Source: Rhodoplanes sp963840055 (GTDB lineage: Bacteria; Pseudomonadota; Alphaproteobacteria; Rhizobiales; Xanthobacteraceae). Taken from it: a DNA stretch of 64,000 bases. Of the stretch, positions 39,070 to 48,164 are shown piece by piece (positions within the stretch are counted from its first letter, which is position 1; each line of letters opens with the position of its first letter). Where the stretch lies: the NCBI GenBank assembly GCA_963840055.1, contig CAWIXM010000029.1, positions 154,139 through 218,138 on the forward strand, read 5' to 3'. The notes under the pieces were generated by a model. That model was not told the origin of the DNA. It did no database searches and worked only from the letters and a program-made list of their open reading frames with translations. Made by a program: the position numbers and the translations under genes.

Positions 39070-40083
39070 ATGCCCGAGCGGATCAAGCGTGTGACCGACC
39101 AGCCGGCCGACGAGCAAAATCATGCATCGATCGCCTCGGGCCTGCGGGCGCTCGAAACGGAAACGAGCGGCATCGCCGCGCTCGCCGCGACCATGCAGAA
39201 CGGGCTGCGCCAGCCCTTCATCGCGGCCGTCGAGATGATTCGTCGCGCGCGCGGCCGGGTGGTGACGAGCGGGATGGGCAAGTCCGGCCATGTCGCCCAT
39301 AGCCTCGCCGCGACGATGTCATCGACCGGAACCCCGGCGATATTCGTGCATCCGGCCGAGGCCGGACACGGCGATCTCGGCATGATCACGCCGGACGACG
39401 TGATCATGGCTCTGTCTTGGTCCGGCGAGACGGTCGAGCTGAAGAACCTGATCGACTACTCTCGTCGGTTCCGCATCGGCCTGATTGCAGTGACCTCCGA
39501 CGGCGTAAGCACGCTGGCCCAAGCCGCCGACATCGCGCTCGTTCTGCCGCAGGCGCGCGAGGCCTGTCCGCACAATCTCGCGCCCACGACCTCCTCGCTG
39601 ATGCAGCTCGCTTTGGGCCACGCCCTTGCCATCGCCCTATTGGAAAGCCGCGGCTTCACGCCGCTCGATTTTCGCATTCTGCATCCGGGCGGGCGGCTGG
39701 GCGCAGCGCTGACCTTCACCCGCGACCTGATGCATGCGGGCGACGCCATGCCCCTGGTGATGCTCGGCCGCCGCATGTCCAACGCCATCATGGAAATGTC
39801 GACCAAGGGATTCGGCTGCGTCGGCATCATCGATGCGGCGGGACAATTGGTGGGCATCATCACCGACGGTGACCTGCGCCGGCATATGCGCCCCGACCTA
39901 CTCGACCTGGCGGTCGAAGACGTCATGACCGCAGGCCCGATCTGCGCCAAGCCCGAGCAGCTTGCGAGTGAGACGCTGCAATTGCTCAACGCCGCCAAAA
40001 TCACCGCCGTGTTCGTGATCGAGCGGGGCAAGCCGATCGGCGTCATCCATCTGCACGATCTGCTGCGCGCGGGAGTGGCCTGA
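39070..40083 (+). CDS. kdsD: KpsF/KdsD-type arabinose-5-phosphate isomerase
   Basis: Isomerises ribulose 5-phosphate to arabinose 5-phosphate, the first step to KDO of lipopolysaccharide. The 337-residue protein has a sugar isomerase (SIS) domain (GRVVTSGMGKSGHVAHSLAA, PAEAGHGDLGMI, ALSWSGETVELKNLI, LAPTTSSLMQLALGHALAI) and two CBS domains (about 205-335; GFGCVGIIDAAGQLVGIITDGDLRR). The start at 39070 gives MPERIKRVTDQPADE; a start further in is possible. It ends 20 bases before the convergent LuxR gene. The symbol follows function; related genes are also called kpsF. Confidence 0.92.
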   Translation: MPERIKRVTDQPADEQNHASIASGLRALETETSGIAALAATMQNGLRQPFIAAVEMIRRARGRVVTSGMGKSGHVAHSLAATMSSTGTPAIFVHPAEAGHGDLGMITPDDVIMALSWSGETVELKNLIDYSRRFRIGLIAVTSDGVSTLAQAADIALVLPQAREACPHNLAPTTSSLMQLALGHALAIALLESRGFTPLDFRILHPGGRLGAALTFTRDLMHAGDAMPLVMLGRRMSNAIMEMSTKGFGCVGIIDAAGQLVGIITDGDLRRHMRPDLLDLAVEDVMTAGPICAKPEQLASETLQLLNAAKITAVFVIERGKPIGVIHLHDLLRAGVA

Positions 40084-40102
40084 CGGCCGGTTCCCGGCTG
40101 CG

Positions 40103-40882
40103 TCAGCGGCCGGATTCGGTGGGACGTTCCGGGCCGCGCGTCAACATCCAGTGGATCGCCTGTGTGCGGCTCGGCAAGCCCAGTCGCGCTAATATCCCCG
40201 ATACATGAATCTTGACGGTGTTCGGCGAGATTGCGAGGGCGCGGGCGATCTCGACATTGCTCATGCCCTTGGACATAAGTTCGAGCACTTCGCCCTGCCG
40301 CTTGCTCAGCGCCGGCGCCGACGAGCCGCTCCTGCCGCCGCCGCCCAGACCGCGGGCGTCCGCCTCGACCGGGGGTCGCGCCGGCATGTCCTTAGCTGCC
40401 ATTTTTCGTTCATTGAGCAGCGCGTTCGCCATCTCTGCGCCAATCCGGTCGGTGACAACCACCGGCTCCCGGTGTTCCGTCATTGGCGGCATGAATCCGG
40501 TGATGTTGATATGGACAAGGGCGGTCAAATTGCCCCGCACATACGGGAACCCGAGCAGCAGAAACCAGCGACACTCGGTCGGCGAATGGCAGGGATAGAC
40601 GAACGACAGAAAATCGATCCGGCCAGCGAGCAACTGCGCGATGCCTTCGACGATTCGCGCCGATTCCTCATCCGCATAGGCGCAGTGGCGAAGATAGTTC
40701 TGACCGATCCCGAAATCCGGAAGCGCAAATCCCGTTTCTTGCGCAAACGCCTTCCAGCCCCGACTCACATGGACAATGGCGCCCGAACGGTCGAGAAGAA
40801 CGCCGTTCACCGTGCGATCGGCAAACAGCGCATCAATCTCTTCGGTACTCATATCAGACTGCGGGTCGCACTCTGTCGTCAT
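40103..40882 (-). CDS. PAS-LuxR type transcriptional regulator
   Basis: A 259-residue regulator. Residues about 10-150 look like a PAS-type sensor (NGVLLDRSGAIVHVSRGWKAFAQE, YLRHCAYADEESARIVEGI, SFVYPCHSPTECRWFLLLGFP). After a glycine-rich linker a LuxR helix-turn-helix follows (LSKRQGEVLELMSKGMSNVEIARAL, ISPNTVKIHVSGILARLGL). There is no phosphorylated receiver domain, so the signal is probably a small molecule or redox change sensed by the PAS domain. The CRWFLLLG cysteine pair pattern is of note. ATG at 40882 (MTTECDPQSD) or 40852 (MSTEEIDAL) are both plausible. It is divergent from nothing close; a 315-base AT-rich region lies upstream. Confidence 0.82.
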   Translation of the reverse strand: MTTECDPQSDMSTEEIDALFADRTVNGVLLDRSGAIVHVSRGWKAFAQETGFALPDFGIGQNYLRHCAYADEESARIVEGIAQLLAGRIDFLSFVYPCHSPTECRWFLLLGFPYVRGNLTALVHINITGFMPPMTEHREPVVVTDRIGAEMANALLNERKMAAKDMPARPPVEADARGLGGGGRSGSSAPALSKRQGEVLELMSKGMSNVEIARALAISPNTVKIHVSGILARLGLPSRTQAIHWMLTRGPERPTESGR

Positions 40883-41237
40883 CCGACATCCCAAGAACCA
40901 ATGCGCCCAACTTGGCAACAACGCGCCACCTACAGGCTATTGGATTGCCACGCCGGGCTCAATGCATTTTTCTGCATATTTTCCGGAAATTGTGGTTTTG
41001 CTTGTCATTCGCAACTACAATTAATGCATAATACCTATTTCATTACCTTTATCTTGAATATGTGCAACGCAACAATATCTGCCGGGAGAAAGGAGGAGAA
41101 CTCAACCCAAAGCTTCGCCTCACCTGGCTCGATGAACCACGCCCCTTCCTTATGCGAGACAGGAGGCCGCAGAATCGAAGCGGCATCAGCGCGGATTCCC
41201 GTCGGCGGACGGGCGCCGCCTCTATGAGTGCGGCTTA
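40883..41237 (-). promoter_or_regulatory. AT-rich upstream region of the LuxR-type gene with several palindromes
   Basis: No gene is seen in about 350 bases. The stretch 40960-41080 is much richer in A/T than the rest of the window. It has the palindromes TTTCCGGAAA (40980-40989), TTGC-N9-GCAA (40998-41014) and ATGCAT (41024-41029), plus repeated TGCAT. They lie upstream of the LuxR-type gene and are candidate operator or autoregulation sites. A promoter on the minus strand is likely here, but its -35/-10 could not be fixed. hemH ends at 41238, so this is not its promoter. Confidence 0.45.
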
Positions 41238-42377
41238 TCAATCGGGATCGCGGATCCAGCCCCCCAGTTCGCGCCGCACGAGGGTCTCGATCACATCCAT
41301 GCCAAGATCGCTATCGTTGAGACAGGGAATGGCGGCGAAGTTCGTCCCGCCATTGCGGTGGAAAATCTCGGCGTTCTCGACTCCGATCTCTTCGAGGGTC
41401 TCCAGACAATCGGCGGAGAAGCCGGGCGCGATCACCGCGAGGTTCTTCACCCCGCTCTTAGCGAGCCGTTTGACCGTTGCGTCGGTGTAGGGCTGCAGCC
41501 ATTCGGCGCGCCCGAACCGCGACTGGAAGGTCATCATGAACCTGGACTCGTCGAGATTCAGACGTTCGCGCAGCAGGCGAGAGGTCTTGGCGCATTGGCA
41601 GTAATAAGGGTCGCCCTTGAGGAAATAGTCTTTCGGAATGCCGTGGAACGAGGCGAGGATCACGTCGGGGGAAAACGCAAGCCTGCCGCACTCCGCCTCG
41701 AGGGAACGCGCGATCGAATCGATATAGATCGGGTCATCGTAATAGGGAGCGGCGATGCGCAGCGTCGGTTGCCAGCGCATCCGCAGCAGGGTGCGAAACG
41801 CTTCATCGCAGGCCGTCGCCGTGGTTGCGGCGGCATACTGCGGATAGAGCGGGACGAGCAGAATGCGGTCGCAGCCGCGCGCAAGCAACGCGCGCAGCCG
41901 GCCGCCGATCGACGGTTCGCCGTAACGCATCGCCCAGTCCGTGACGATCGGCCTGCCGATCGGCTCGAGCCGGGCTGCGAGCCTTTCACATTGCGACCGG
42001 GTGATCGTCGTGAGCGGCGATTCATCAGCCTCGCGGTTCCAGATCTTCGCGTAATCGCGCGCCCGCCGTCGCGGCCGGGACCGCAGAATGAAACCGTCGC
42101 GAACGAATTGCCAGACGATGCCGCTTTCTTCGATCACGCGCGGATCGTTGAGGAACTCAGTGAGATAGCGCCGCACCGAATTCGGATCAGGGGCGTCGGG
42201 CGTGCCGAGATTGACGATCAGCACGCCGATATAGCCGCTCGCGATCGCCGGATGATCGGCAGGCTTGTGCGACGCCATGCTCGCAGGCCCGCTCGCATCA
42301 TCCGCAGCAGGGACGCCCGCCGGTCCGGCAGGCGGGCTGGCGGCGGGGCCAGGGGGCGGAGTAAGTTCGTCGTTCAT
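41238..42377 (-). CDS. hemH: Ferrochelatase
   Basis: Inserts iron into protoporphyrin IX, the last step of haem synthesis. The 379-residue protein has VLIVNLGTPDAPDPNSVRRYL, the AMRYGEPSI segment, LLVPLYPQYAAATTATA, the catalytic His in LASFHGIPKDYF, and the iron-side Glu in FSADCLETLEEIGVE. The first 45 residues are a proline- and alanine-rich extension (PPPGPAASPPAG); an internal Met34 (MASHKPADHP) could be the true start. Cysteines in YYCQCAKTS may be ligand-capable. Haem supply is relevant to the double-haem fusion protein encoded at 9839, but the two are far apart. Confidence 0.95.
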   Translation of the reverse strand: MNDELTPPPGPAASPPAGPAGVPAADDASGPASMASHKPADHPAIASGYIGVLIVNLGTPDAPDPNSVRRYLTEFLNDPRVIEESGIVWQFVRDGFILRSRPRRRARDYAKIWNREADESPLTTITRSQCERLAARLEPIGRPIVTDWAMRYGEPSIGGRLRALLARGCDRILLVPLYPQYAAATTATACDEAFRTLLRMRWQPTLRIAAPYYDDPIYIDSIARSLEAECGRLAFSPDVILASFHGIPKDYFLKGDPYYCQCAKTSRLLRERLNLDESRFMMTFQSRFGRAEWLQPYTDATVKRLAKSGVKNLAVIAPGFSADCLETLEEIGVENAEIFHRNGGTNFAAIPCLNDSDLGMDVIETLVRRELGGWIRDPD

Positions 42378-42493
42378 CGGACCTCGAAGATCGGACTTGG
42401 CGCGTTGAGCGCATAGCAGGCGCAGGGCCTCGCGGCCATACTATTCGTCATCGGTGAGGAAGGTGATTCCGAGCAACGCGCCGGCGAGAAGAA

Positions 42494-45400
42494 TCACTCG
42501 GCCGCCCTCAGGAATACCCCCGAGTCCGCGCGGAACTGCGCGAGCAGCGCGGCCTCTTCGGCCTTGGCGGCGGCGAGGTGGCGCATCTTTACATGGCCGA
42601 ACCCGCGGATCTTTTCCGGGATGGCCGCGAGTCCGACCGCAATCGCATGGTTTTCCGGCGTAAGCCTTTCCAGCACTTCCTCGAGCATCGTCTCATAGTC
42701 ACGGATCAGCGCCCGCTCGGCCCGCCGTTCTGCGGTATAGCCGAATATGTCGAACGGCGTGCCGCGCAGCGTCTTCAGCTTTGCAAGCAAGCCGAACACC
42801 GGGAAAATCCACGGGCCGAATGTCATCTTCTTGAGAACGCCGTGCTTGTCCTTGCGCGCGATCAGCGGCGGCGCGAGATGCACGTGCAGCCGCAGATTTT
42901 CGCCGTCGACTTCGTTCTTCACCTGGCGCAGGAACGAACCGTCGGAATAGAGCCGCGCCACCTCGTACTCGTCCTTGTAGGCCATGAGCTTGAACAGATA
43001 GCGCGCGACCGCCTCGGCAAGTCCACACCGCCCTGGAGTTTTCTCCGCCTCGATCGCGCGCGCCCGCTCGACCAGAGCGCGATAGCGCGCGGCGTAAGCT
43101 GCGTTCTGATAGGCGGTGAGGTAGTCAACTCTGCGCGCCACCATCTCTTCGAAAGACCGCGAGAGACGCCGAGCACGGTCCTCGGTGTCCGGCGCGGGCT
43201 TGATCAGCGCCTCAACCGAAGGAAGATCGATGGCCGCACGGCGGCCCCAGCGGAACGCCGCCTGGTTCATGGCGACGGCTTCGCCGTTGAGGGCGATCGC
43301 GGTCTCGATCGCATCGCCGGAGAGCGGCACCGCGCCGATCTGATAGGCATAGCCGAGCAAGAAGAAATTCGCGCCGATCGACTGGCCGAGCAGCGCGGTT
43401 GCGATGCGCGAGGCGTCGACGAAATGCGCATGATCCGGGCCCGCCGCCGCCGCGATCGTGCGCTTCAGGCGTTCGCTCGGAAGCGAGAAATCCGCATTGC
43501 GGGTAAACTCGCCCGGCAGCACCTCGGTGAGGTTAACGACCATCTGCGTCACGCTGGGCTTAACCGCCGCGAGCACCTTCTTGCCGCCGGCGATTACGAT
43601 ATCGCCGCCGAGAACGAGGTCGGCCCCGCGCGCAGCGACGCGGATCGCATGGATATCCTCCGGTCGCTCGGCGATGCGGATATGGCTGTGCACCGAGCCG
43701 CCCTTCTGCGCGAGCCCTGCCATGTCGATGATGCCGACACCCTTGCCGTCGAGATGCGCCGCCATGCCGATGATCGCGCCGATGGTCACGATGCCGGTGC
43801 CGCCGATGCCGGTGACGATGACATTGCAGGTCTGATCGATCTTGGGGAGCTTCGGCTCGGGCAATGGCGGCAACTCGCCGCTTTCGCCAATCCCCCTCCC
43901 CTTTTTCAGCTTCGCCCCGATCACCGAAACGAAGGACGGGCAGAAGCCTTTCACGCAGGAATAATCTTTATTGCAGCTCGACTGGTCGATGGCGCGCTTG
44001 CGACCGAACTCGGTGTCGCGTGGCTGGATCGATACGCAGTTCGATTGCACCCCGCAATCGCCGCAGCCCTCGCAGACGAGTTCATTGATGACGATGCGCT
44101 TGTCCGGGTCGGGAAACAGGCCGCGCTTGCGGCGGCGACGCTTTTCCGCGGCGCAGGTTTGGTCGTAGATCAGCACCGTGCAGCCCGGCGTGCCCGCGAG
44201 TTCGCGCTGCACGTCGTCGAGCGTGTCGCGGTGGTGGATCGTCGTACCCTTGGGCCATGGGGTCTTGCGCGGGTACTTCCACGGCTCATCGGTCACGACG
44301 GCGATGCGCTTGACCCCTTCCGCCGCGACCTGCTGCGCGATCTGCGGCACGTTGAGGCCGCCATCGTTCTTCTGACCGCCGGTCATCGCGACCGCGTCGT
44401 TGAACAGGATCTTGTAGGTCACATTGACGCCCGCGCCGACCGCGGCGCGGATCGCAAGCGAGCCGGAGTGATTGTAAGTGCCGTCCCCGATGTTCTGAAA
44501 CACATGCGGCCGTTTGGAGAACGGCGCCTCGCCGATCCAATTCGCCCCCTCGCCGCCCATCTGGGTGAAGCCCGAGGTCGCGCGATCCATCCACTGGACC
44601 ATGTAATGACAGCCGATCCCGGCGTAAGCGCGGCTGCCTTCCGGTACGACAGTGGAGGAATTGTGCGGACAGCCAGAACAGAAATAAGGCGTGCGCACCG
44701 CCAGGTCCTGCGTTTCGGCGAGGACGCGCTGCGCTTCCTTCAGGCGCGCGACGCGCGCCTGAAGCTCGTCGTTCGGCGAGAAGCGAAGCAGGCGCTCGCC
44801 GATGCAAATCGCGATATCGTTGACGTCGAGCGCGCCCTTGACCGGGAACAGCCAATTGCCCTCTTCGTCCCTCTTGCCGATGCAGACCGGCTGGTGCGCC
44901 GTGCCGTACAATTCTTCGCGGACCTGCACTTCCACGAGCGAGCGCTTCTCCTCGACAACGATGAGAAGATCGACGCCTTTCGCCGCCTCCAGCATGTCGG
45001 CGCGGCCGATCGGATAAGGGCAACCGACCTTGTAAAGTCTGACCCCGAAATCATTGCATCGCACCTCGTCGAGGCCGAGCTCGTCGAGGGCCTGGCGCAC
45101 GTCGAGATAGCTCTTGCCTACCGTGACGATGCCGATGCGCGGCTTGCGGCCGCCGGAAATGATGACGCGGTTGAGCTTGTTCGCCTGCACGAAGGCAAGC
45201 ATGGCGTCGCGTTTGTAGTCCTGCAGGCGCGCTTCCATGCCGAGCACGGTGTCGCCGAGCCGGATATTCAGGCCGCCCGGCGGCATTTTGAACAGGTCGT
45301 CGCCGGGGATGACGATGTTGACGCGATCGAGGTCGCCGTCGACCACCGCCGTCGACTCGACCGTGTCGTGCATGCATTTGAGGCCGACCCACGCGCCGGT

Positions 45401-45976
45401 GTAGCGCGACATGGCCCAGCCATAGAGGCCGTAGTCGATGATCTCCTGCACGCCGGCGGGATTGAGCACCGGGATCACGACATTGACGAAATTGAAGTCG
45501 GACTGATGCGCGGTGGTGGAGGATTCGGCGGTGTGGTCGTCGCCCATCAAGGCAAGTACGCCGCCATGCTTGGAGGTGCCGGCGAAATTGGCATGGCGGA
45601 ACACGTCGCCGGAGCGATCGACGCCGGGCCCCTTGCCGTACCAAATGCCGAAAACGCCGTCGAACTTGCCTTCGCCGCGCAATTCAGCCTGTTGCGAGCC
45701 CCACAGCGCGGTCGCAGCCAAGTCCTCGTTGAGGCCGGGGTGAAAGAGAATGTCGTTCGCCTTGAGCAGGGATTCTGCGCGCTGGAACTGCTGGTCGAGC
45801 CCGCCGAGCGGGGAGCCGCGATAGCCAGTGACATAGCCCGCGGTGTTGAGTCCTGCGCGGCGGTCCCGCTCCTTCTGCATCAGGCACAGGCGAATGATCG
45901 CCTGATAGCCGGTGACGAAGACCGGCGATTTTTCGAGATTGTATTTGTCGGCGAGCGTGACGGGCCTGAGCGGCAT
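42494..45976 (-). CDS. Indolepyruvate ferredoxin oxidoreductase-like fused enzyme
   Basis: A 1,160-residue thiamine-diphosphate and iron-sulphur enzyme combining alpha and gamma parts of 2-oxoacid:ferredoxin oxidoreductases. The N-terminal ThDP domain (FVTGYQAIIRLCLMQKERDRRAG, GYRGSPLGGLDQQF) is followed by PDKRIVINELVCEGCGDCGVQSNC with cluster cysteines, then the gamma-type domain (NVIVTGIGGTGIVTIGAII, AGLAQKGGSVHSHIR). Such long proteins oxidise aryl or branched 2-oxoacids such as indolepyruvate to acyl-CoA. In rhizobia they are common, but the physiological substrate is often unknown. The gene is isolated, its start at 45976 gives MPLRPVTLADKYNL, and about 115 bases separate its end from the hemH start. 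Confidence 0.9.
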   Translation of the reverse strand: MPLRPVTLADKYNLEKSPVFVTGYQAIIRLCLMQKERDRRAGLNTAGYVTGYRGSPLGGLDQQFQRAESLLKANDILFHPGLNEDLAATALWGSQQAELRGEGKFDGVFGIWYGKGPGVDRSGDVFRHANFAGTSKHGGVLALMGDDHTAESSTTAHQSDFNFVNVVIPVLNPAGVQEIIDYGLYGWAMSRYTGAWVGLKCMHDTVESTAVVDGDLDRVNIVIPGDDLFKMPPGGLNIRLGDTVLGMEARLQDYKRDAMLAFVQANKLNRVIISGGRKPRIGIVTVGKSYLDVRQALDELGLDEVRCNDFGVRLYKVGCPYPIGRADMLEAAKGVDLLIVVEEKRSLVEVQVREELYGTAHQPVCIGKRDEEGNWLFPVKGALDVNDIAICIGERLLRFSPNDELQARVARLKEAQRVLAETQDLAVRTPYFCSGCPHNSSTVVPEGSRAYAGIGCHYMVQWMDRATSGFTQMGGEGANWIGEAPFSKRPHVFQNIGDGTYNHSGSLAIRAAVGAGVNVTYKILFNDAVAMTGGQKNDGGLNVPQIAQQVAAEGVKRIAVVTDEPWKYPRKTPWPKGTTIHHRDTLDDVQRELAGTPGCTVLIYDQTCAAEKRRRRKRGLFPDPDKRIVINELVCEGCGDCGVQSNCVSIQPRDTEFGRKRAIDQSSCNKDYSCVKGFCPSFVSVIGAKLKKGRGIGESGELPPLPEPKLPKIDQTCNVIVTGIGGTGIVTIGAIIGMAAHLDGKGVGIIDMAGLAQKGGSVHSHIRIAERPEDIHAIRVAARGADLVLGGDIVIAGGKKVLAAVKPSVTQMVVNLTEVLPGEFTRNADFSLPSERLKRTIAAAAGPDHAHFVDASRIATALLGQSIGANFFLLGYAYQIGAVPLSGDAIETAIALNGEAVAMNQAAFRWGRRAAIDLPSVEALIKPAPDTEDRARRLSRSFEEMVARRVDYLTAYQNAAYAARYRALVERARAIEAEKTPGRCGLAEAVARYLFKLMAYKDEYEVARLYSDGSFLRQVKNEVDGENLRLHVHLAPPLIARKDKHGVLKKMTFGPWIFPVFGLLAKLKTLRGTPFDIFGYTAERRAERALIRDYETMLEEVLERLTPENHAIAVGLAAIPEKIRGFGHVKMRHLAAAKAEEAALLAQFRADSGVFLRAAE

Positions 45977-46382
45977 CGCAGCAATCCTGCGCAGTGTAAG
46001 GCGGCATTCCGAAACGGTCGACGCGGGCGGCTTGTCGCGAAAATTCGGCCGCCTCGTGAAGCCGCCTCAAGCTTTATTAAGCGATATGGGGCGGCCGGGC
46101 TTTGCGACAAGAAGACGGCGCTTTTGCCTCGCCGTCAATTTCGTTCCTGCGCGCGTGCGCGGGGAAATATGTCGCGACGGCCGCGCGCGACGAAATTTGG
46201 TGCATTGCAGCAACCGCCGCGTCGAGCCCGCGGCTTCTCGGTCGGCGAACCGCTGCGAACAAGTCGCCGCCGCTAGAGCGAATTCCGTTCCAATCGAATC
46301 GGAATCCGCTCTGGTTGTCCTTGAGTGGTCGCATTTTCTGCGGCGAACCGGTTTCCACTTCGCCGGAAAATGCTCTAATCCG
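45977..46382. other. Gene-free region between the oxidoreductase and the LysR gene
   Basis: About 400 bases upstream of the minus-strand oxidoreductase start and just after the end of the LysR gene. It holds the dispersed repeat copy at 46275-46376. The remaining 300 bases have no protein-like frame beyond short chance frames. A promoter for the minus-strand oxidoreductase must lie here, but no clear elements were identified. Confidence 0.5.
46275..46376 (+). repeat. Dispersed intergenic repeat, copy 3 of 3
   Basis: Full element in the same orientation as 7819-7924: GAGCGAATTCCGTTCCAAT...GGAATCCGCTC followed by GTGGTCGCATTTTCTGCGG, CGAACCGGTTTCCACTTCG and CCGGAAAATGCTCT. The ends AGAGC (46275) and GCTCT (46376) are complementary, so the whole unit could fold on itself. 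Ends 7 bases before the LysR stop region. Confidence 0.87.
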
Positions 46383-47279
46383 TCACTCCCACGGCGCATC
46401 GGCAAAACGGGCGGCGAGGAAATCGATGAACAGGCGCGTCTTGGCGGCGAGGAATCGGTTCGCCGCGTAGAGCGCGTGGATCGGCAGCGGCGGCGGGCTA
46501 TACGCATCGAGCACGACGACAAGTCGGCCCGCTTTGATCGCGTCTCCCGCAATCACCGTCGGTAATAGCGCGATGCCTAACCCCTTGCAGGCCGCTTCGC
46601 GCAGCACCTCACCATTGTTCGCGCACAGCGCGGACGCGACCGGCACCGAGATTTTCGCGCCATCGCGCGTGAGCTGCCAGCGCTGGCGCGCCGCCACGTG
46701 TCCGTAGACGAGACAGCGGTGATGGATGAGATCGTCGGGTTCTTGCGGGGCGCCGTAACGGGCGAGATAGTCGGGGGAGGCGAGCAGAAGGCGGCGCGTC
46801 GCGGCGAGTCGTCGCGCGACGAGGCTTGAGTCCGCAAGCTCGCCGATGCGCACGGTGACGTCGACGCCCTCTTCGAGTGGATCGATAAACCGATCGTTGA
46901 GCAAAAGCTCGACCTTCAGGTCCGGATAACGGCTGAGAAAGTCGGCGACTGCGCCGGCAAGATAGGCCGTGCCGAACGACATCGGCCCGTTGATGCGCAG
47001 CACGCCCGCGGGCGCTTCATGCAGACCGGCGATTTGGATTTCCGTCTCCGCGATCGCGGCGAGGACAGCCGTGGAGCGTTCGTAATAAGCGAGCCCTGCT
47101 TCGGTGGGACGAACCTTCCGCGTCGTGCGATCGAGCAGGCGCACCCCGAGTTGCCGCTCCAGCTCCATCACCGCCTTGCTGATCGCCGACCGCGTGCGCC
47201 CGAGCTGCCGGGCCGCCGCGGCATAACCGCCGAGGGCGACGACTTTGGTGAAGGCCTGCATCGCGTCGAGTTTGTCCAT
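46383..47279 (-). CDS. LysR-type transcriptional regulator
   Basis: A 298-residue regulator with an N-terminal winged helix-turn-helix (AFTKVVALGGYAAAARQLGRT, SAISKAVMELERQLGVRLLDRTTR) and a C-terminal effector domain (VLRINGPMSFGTAYLAGAVA, VDVTVRIGELADSSLVARRL, VYGHVAARQRWQL). It resembles the PecT/CrgA subgroup of LysR proteins. It is divergent from pirin with a 120-base gap, a layout in which LysR regulators often control the neighbour and themselves. The effector is unknown. The ATG at 47279 gives MDKLDAMQAFTKVV, the usual start. Confidence 0.94.
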   Translation of the reverse strand: MDKLDAMQAFTKVVALGGYAAAARQLGRTRSAISKAVMELERQLGVRLLDRTTRKVRPTEAGLAYYERSTAVLAAIAETEIQIAGLHEAPAGVLRINGPMSFGTAYLAGAVADFLSRYPDLKVELLLNDRFIDPLEEGVDVTVRIGELADSSLVARRLAATRRLLLASPDYLARYGAPQEPDDLIHHRCLVYGHVAARQRWQLTRDGAKISVPVASALCANNGEVLREAACKGLGIALLPTVIAGDAIKAGRLVVVLDAYSPPPLPIHALYAANRFLAAKTRLFIDFLAARFADAPWE

Positions 47280-47399
47280 ATTGTTTCCGTTTTGGAACCA
47301 GAGTGTTGCTTTATACTACTATTGCTTCCTATATGAGTCGATATCAGCTTGTTTTTGGAAACAGAACGCCCTGCCGGGGCGTCCGACCGGAGCAAGTCA
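47280..47399 (+). promoter_or_regulatory. Divergent LysR/pirin control region
   Basis: 120 bases, A/T-rich for this genome. Two copies of TTTTGGAA lie at about 47290-47297 and 47352-47360; the first forms an imperfect palindrome GTTTCC-GTTT-TGGAAC and the second ends GGAAAC. They are candidate binding sites for the LysR protein. The middle (TTGCTTTATACTACTATTGC) may contain a -35/-10 region but it was not fixed. Confidence 0.45.
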
Positions 47400-48104
47400 A
47401 TGTTGAGAATCCGAAGGGCCGAAGAGCGTGGCCGAACCGATTTCGGGTGGCTCGACAGCCGTCACAGCTTTTCGTTCGGCGACTATTACGACCCCGCCCA
47501 CATGGGATTCGGCCCTCTGCGCGTCATCAATGACGACCGCGTCACACCCGGCGCCGGTTTTCCCACCCACCCGCATGGCGACATGGAGATCATCTCCTAT
47601 GTGCTCGATGGCGCGCTCGCCCATAAGGATAGCCTCGGCACCGGTTCGGTGATCCGGCCGGGCGATGTGCAGCGCATGAGTGCCGGCACCGGGATCAAGC
47701 ACAGCGAGTTCAACGCCTCGAAAACCGAGCCGGTGCACTTCCTGCAAATTTGGATCATTCCGGAGGCGGAAGGCCTCGCGCCGAGCTATGAGCAGAAGAG
47801 CTACCCGGCAGAGGACAAGCGCGGAACGCTGCGCCTGGTTGCTTCGCGCGATGGGCGCGAGGGTTCGGTCACCGTTCACCGCGACGTCGATCTCTACGCG
47901 ACGCTGCTTGGCGAAGGCGAACGCACACGCCACACGTTTCGGCCGGGCCGCGCCGGCTGGCTGCAGGTCGCACGCGGCACGGCGACGGTGAATGACGTGC
48001 AGCTTAATCCCGGCGACGGCGTCGCCATCGAAGCGATTGACGACGTGGCGATCATAGGCACCTCCGCCGATACGGAAGTGCTCCTGTTCGACATGGCGGT
48101 GTGA
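47400..48104 (+). CDS. Pirin family protein
   Basis: A 234-residue double-cupin metalloprotein. The N-terminal cupin has the metal ligands in HPHGDMEIISYVLDG and GTGIKHSEFN, with the RTDFGWLDSRHSFSFGDYYDP signature at 9-29; the C-terminal cupin is shorter (VARGTATVNDVQLNPGDGVAIE). Some pirins have quercetinase activity; others act in redox control. Neither can be assigned here. The ATG at 47400 is chosen by alignment; the frame is open to 47349. It is divergent from the LysR gene and followed by wrbA on the same strand, a redox-themed group. Confidence 0.93.
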   Translation: MLRIRRAEERGRTDFGWLDSRHSFSFGDYYDPAHMGFGPLRVINDDRVTPGAGFPTHPHGDMEIISYVLDGALAHKDSLGTGSVIRPGDVQRMSAGTGIKHSEFNASKTEPVHFLQIWIIPEAEGLAPSYEQKSYPAEDKRGTLRLVASRDGREGSVTVHRDVDLYATLLGEGERTRHTFRPGRAGWLQVARGTATVNDVQLNPGDGVAIEAIDDVAIIGTSADTEVLLFDMAV

Positions 48105-48164
48105 TCAAAGCGGGATATTCGCGTTATCCTGGCGGCAATTCACGGCTCAATGGAGGAATTTCGC

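Noticed and set aside
42578..46276. A 1,232-residue open frame on the plus strand opposite the indolepyruvate oxidoreductase
   Set aside because: It is the antisense shadow of a well-supported gene; the translation is rich in Arg, Asp and His with no domain pattern, as expected when a high-GC gene is read in the opposite strand.
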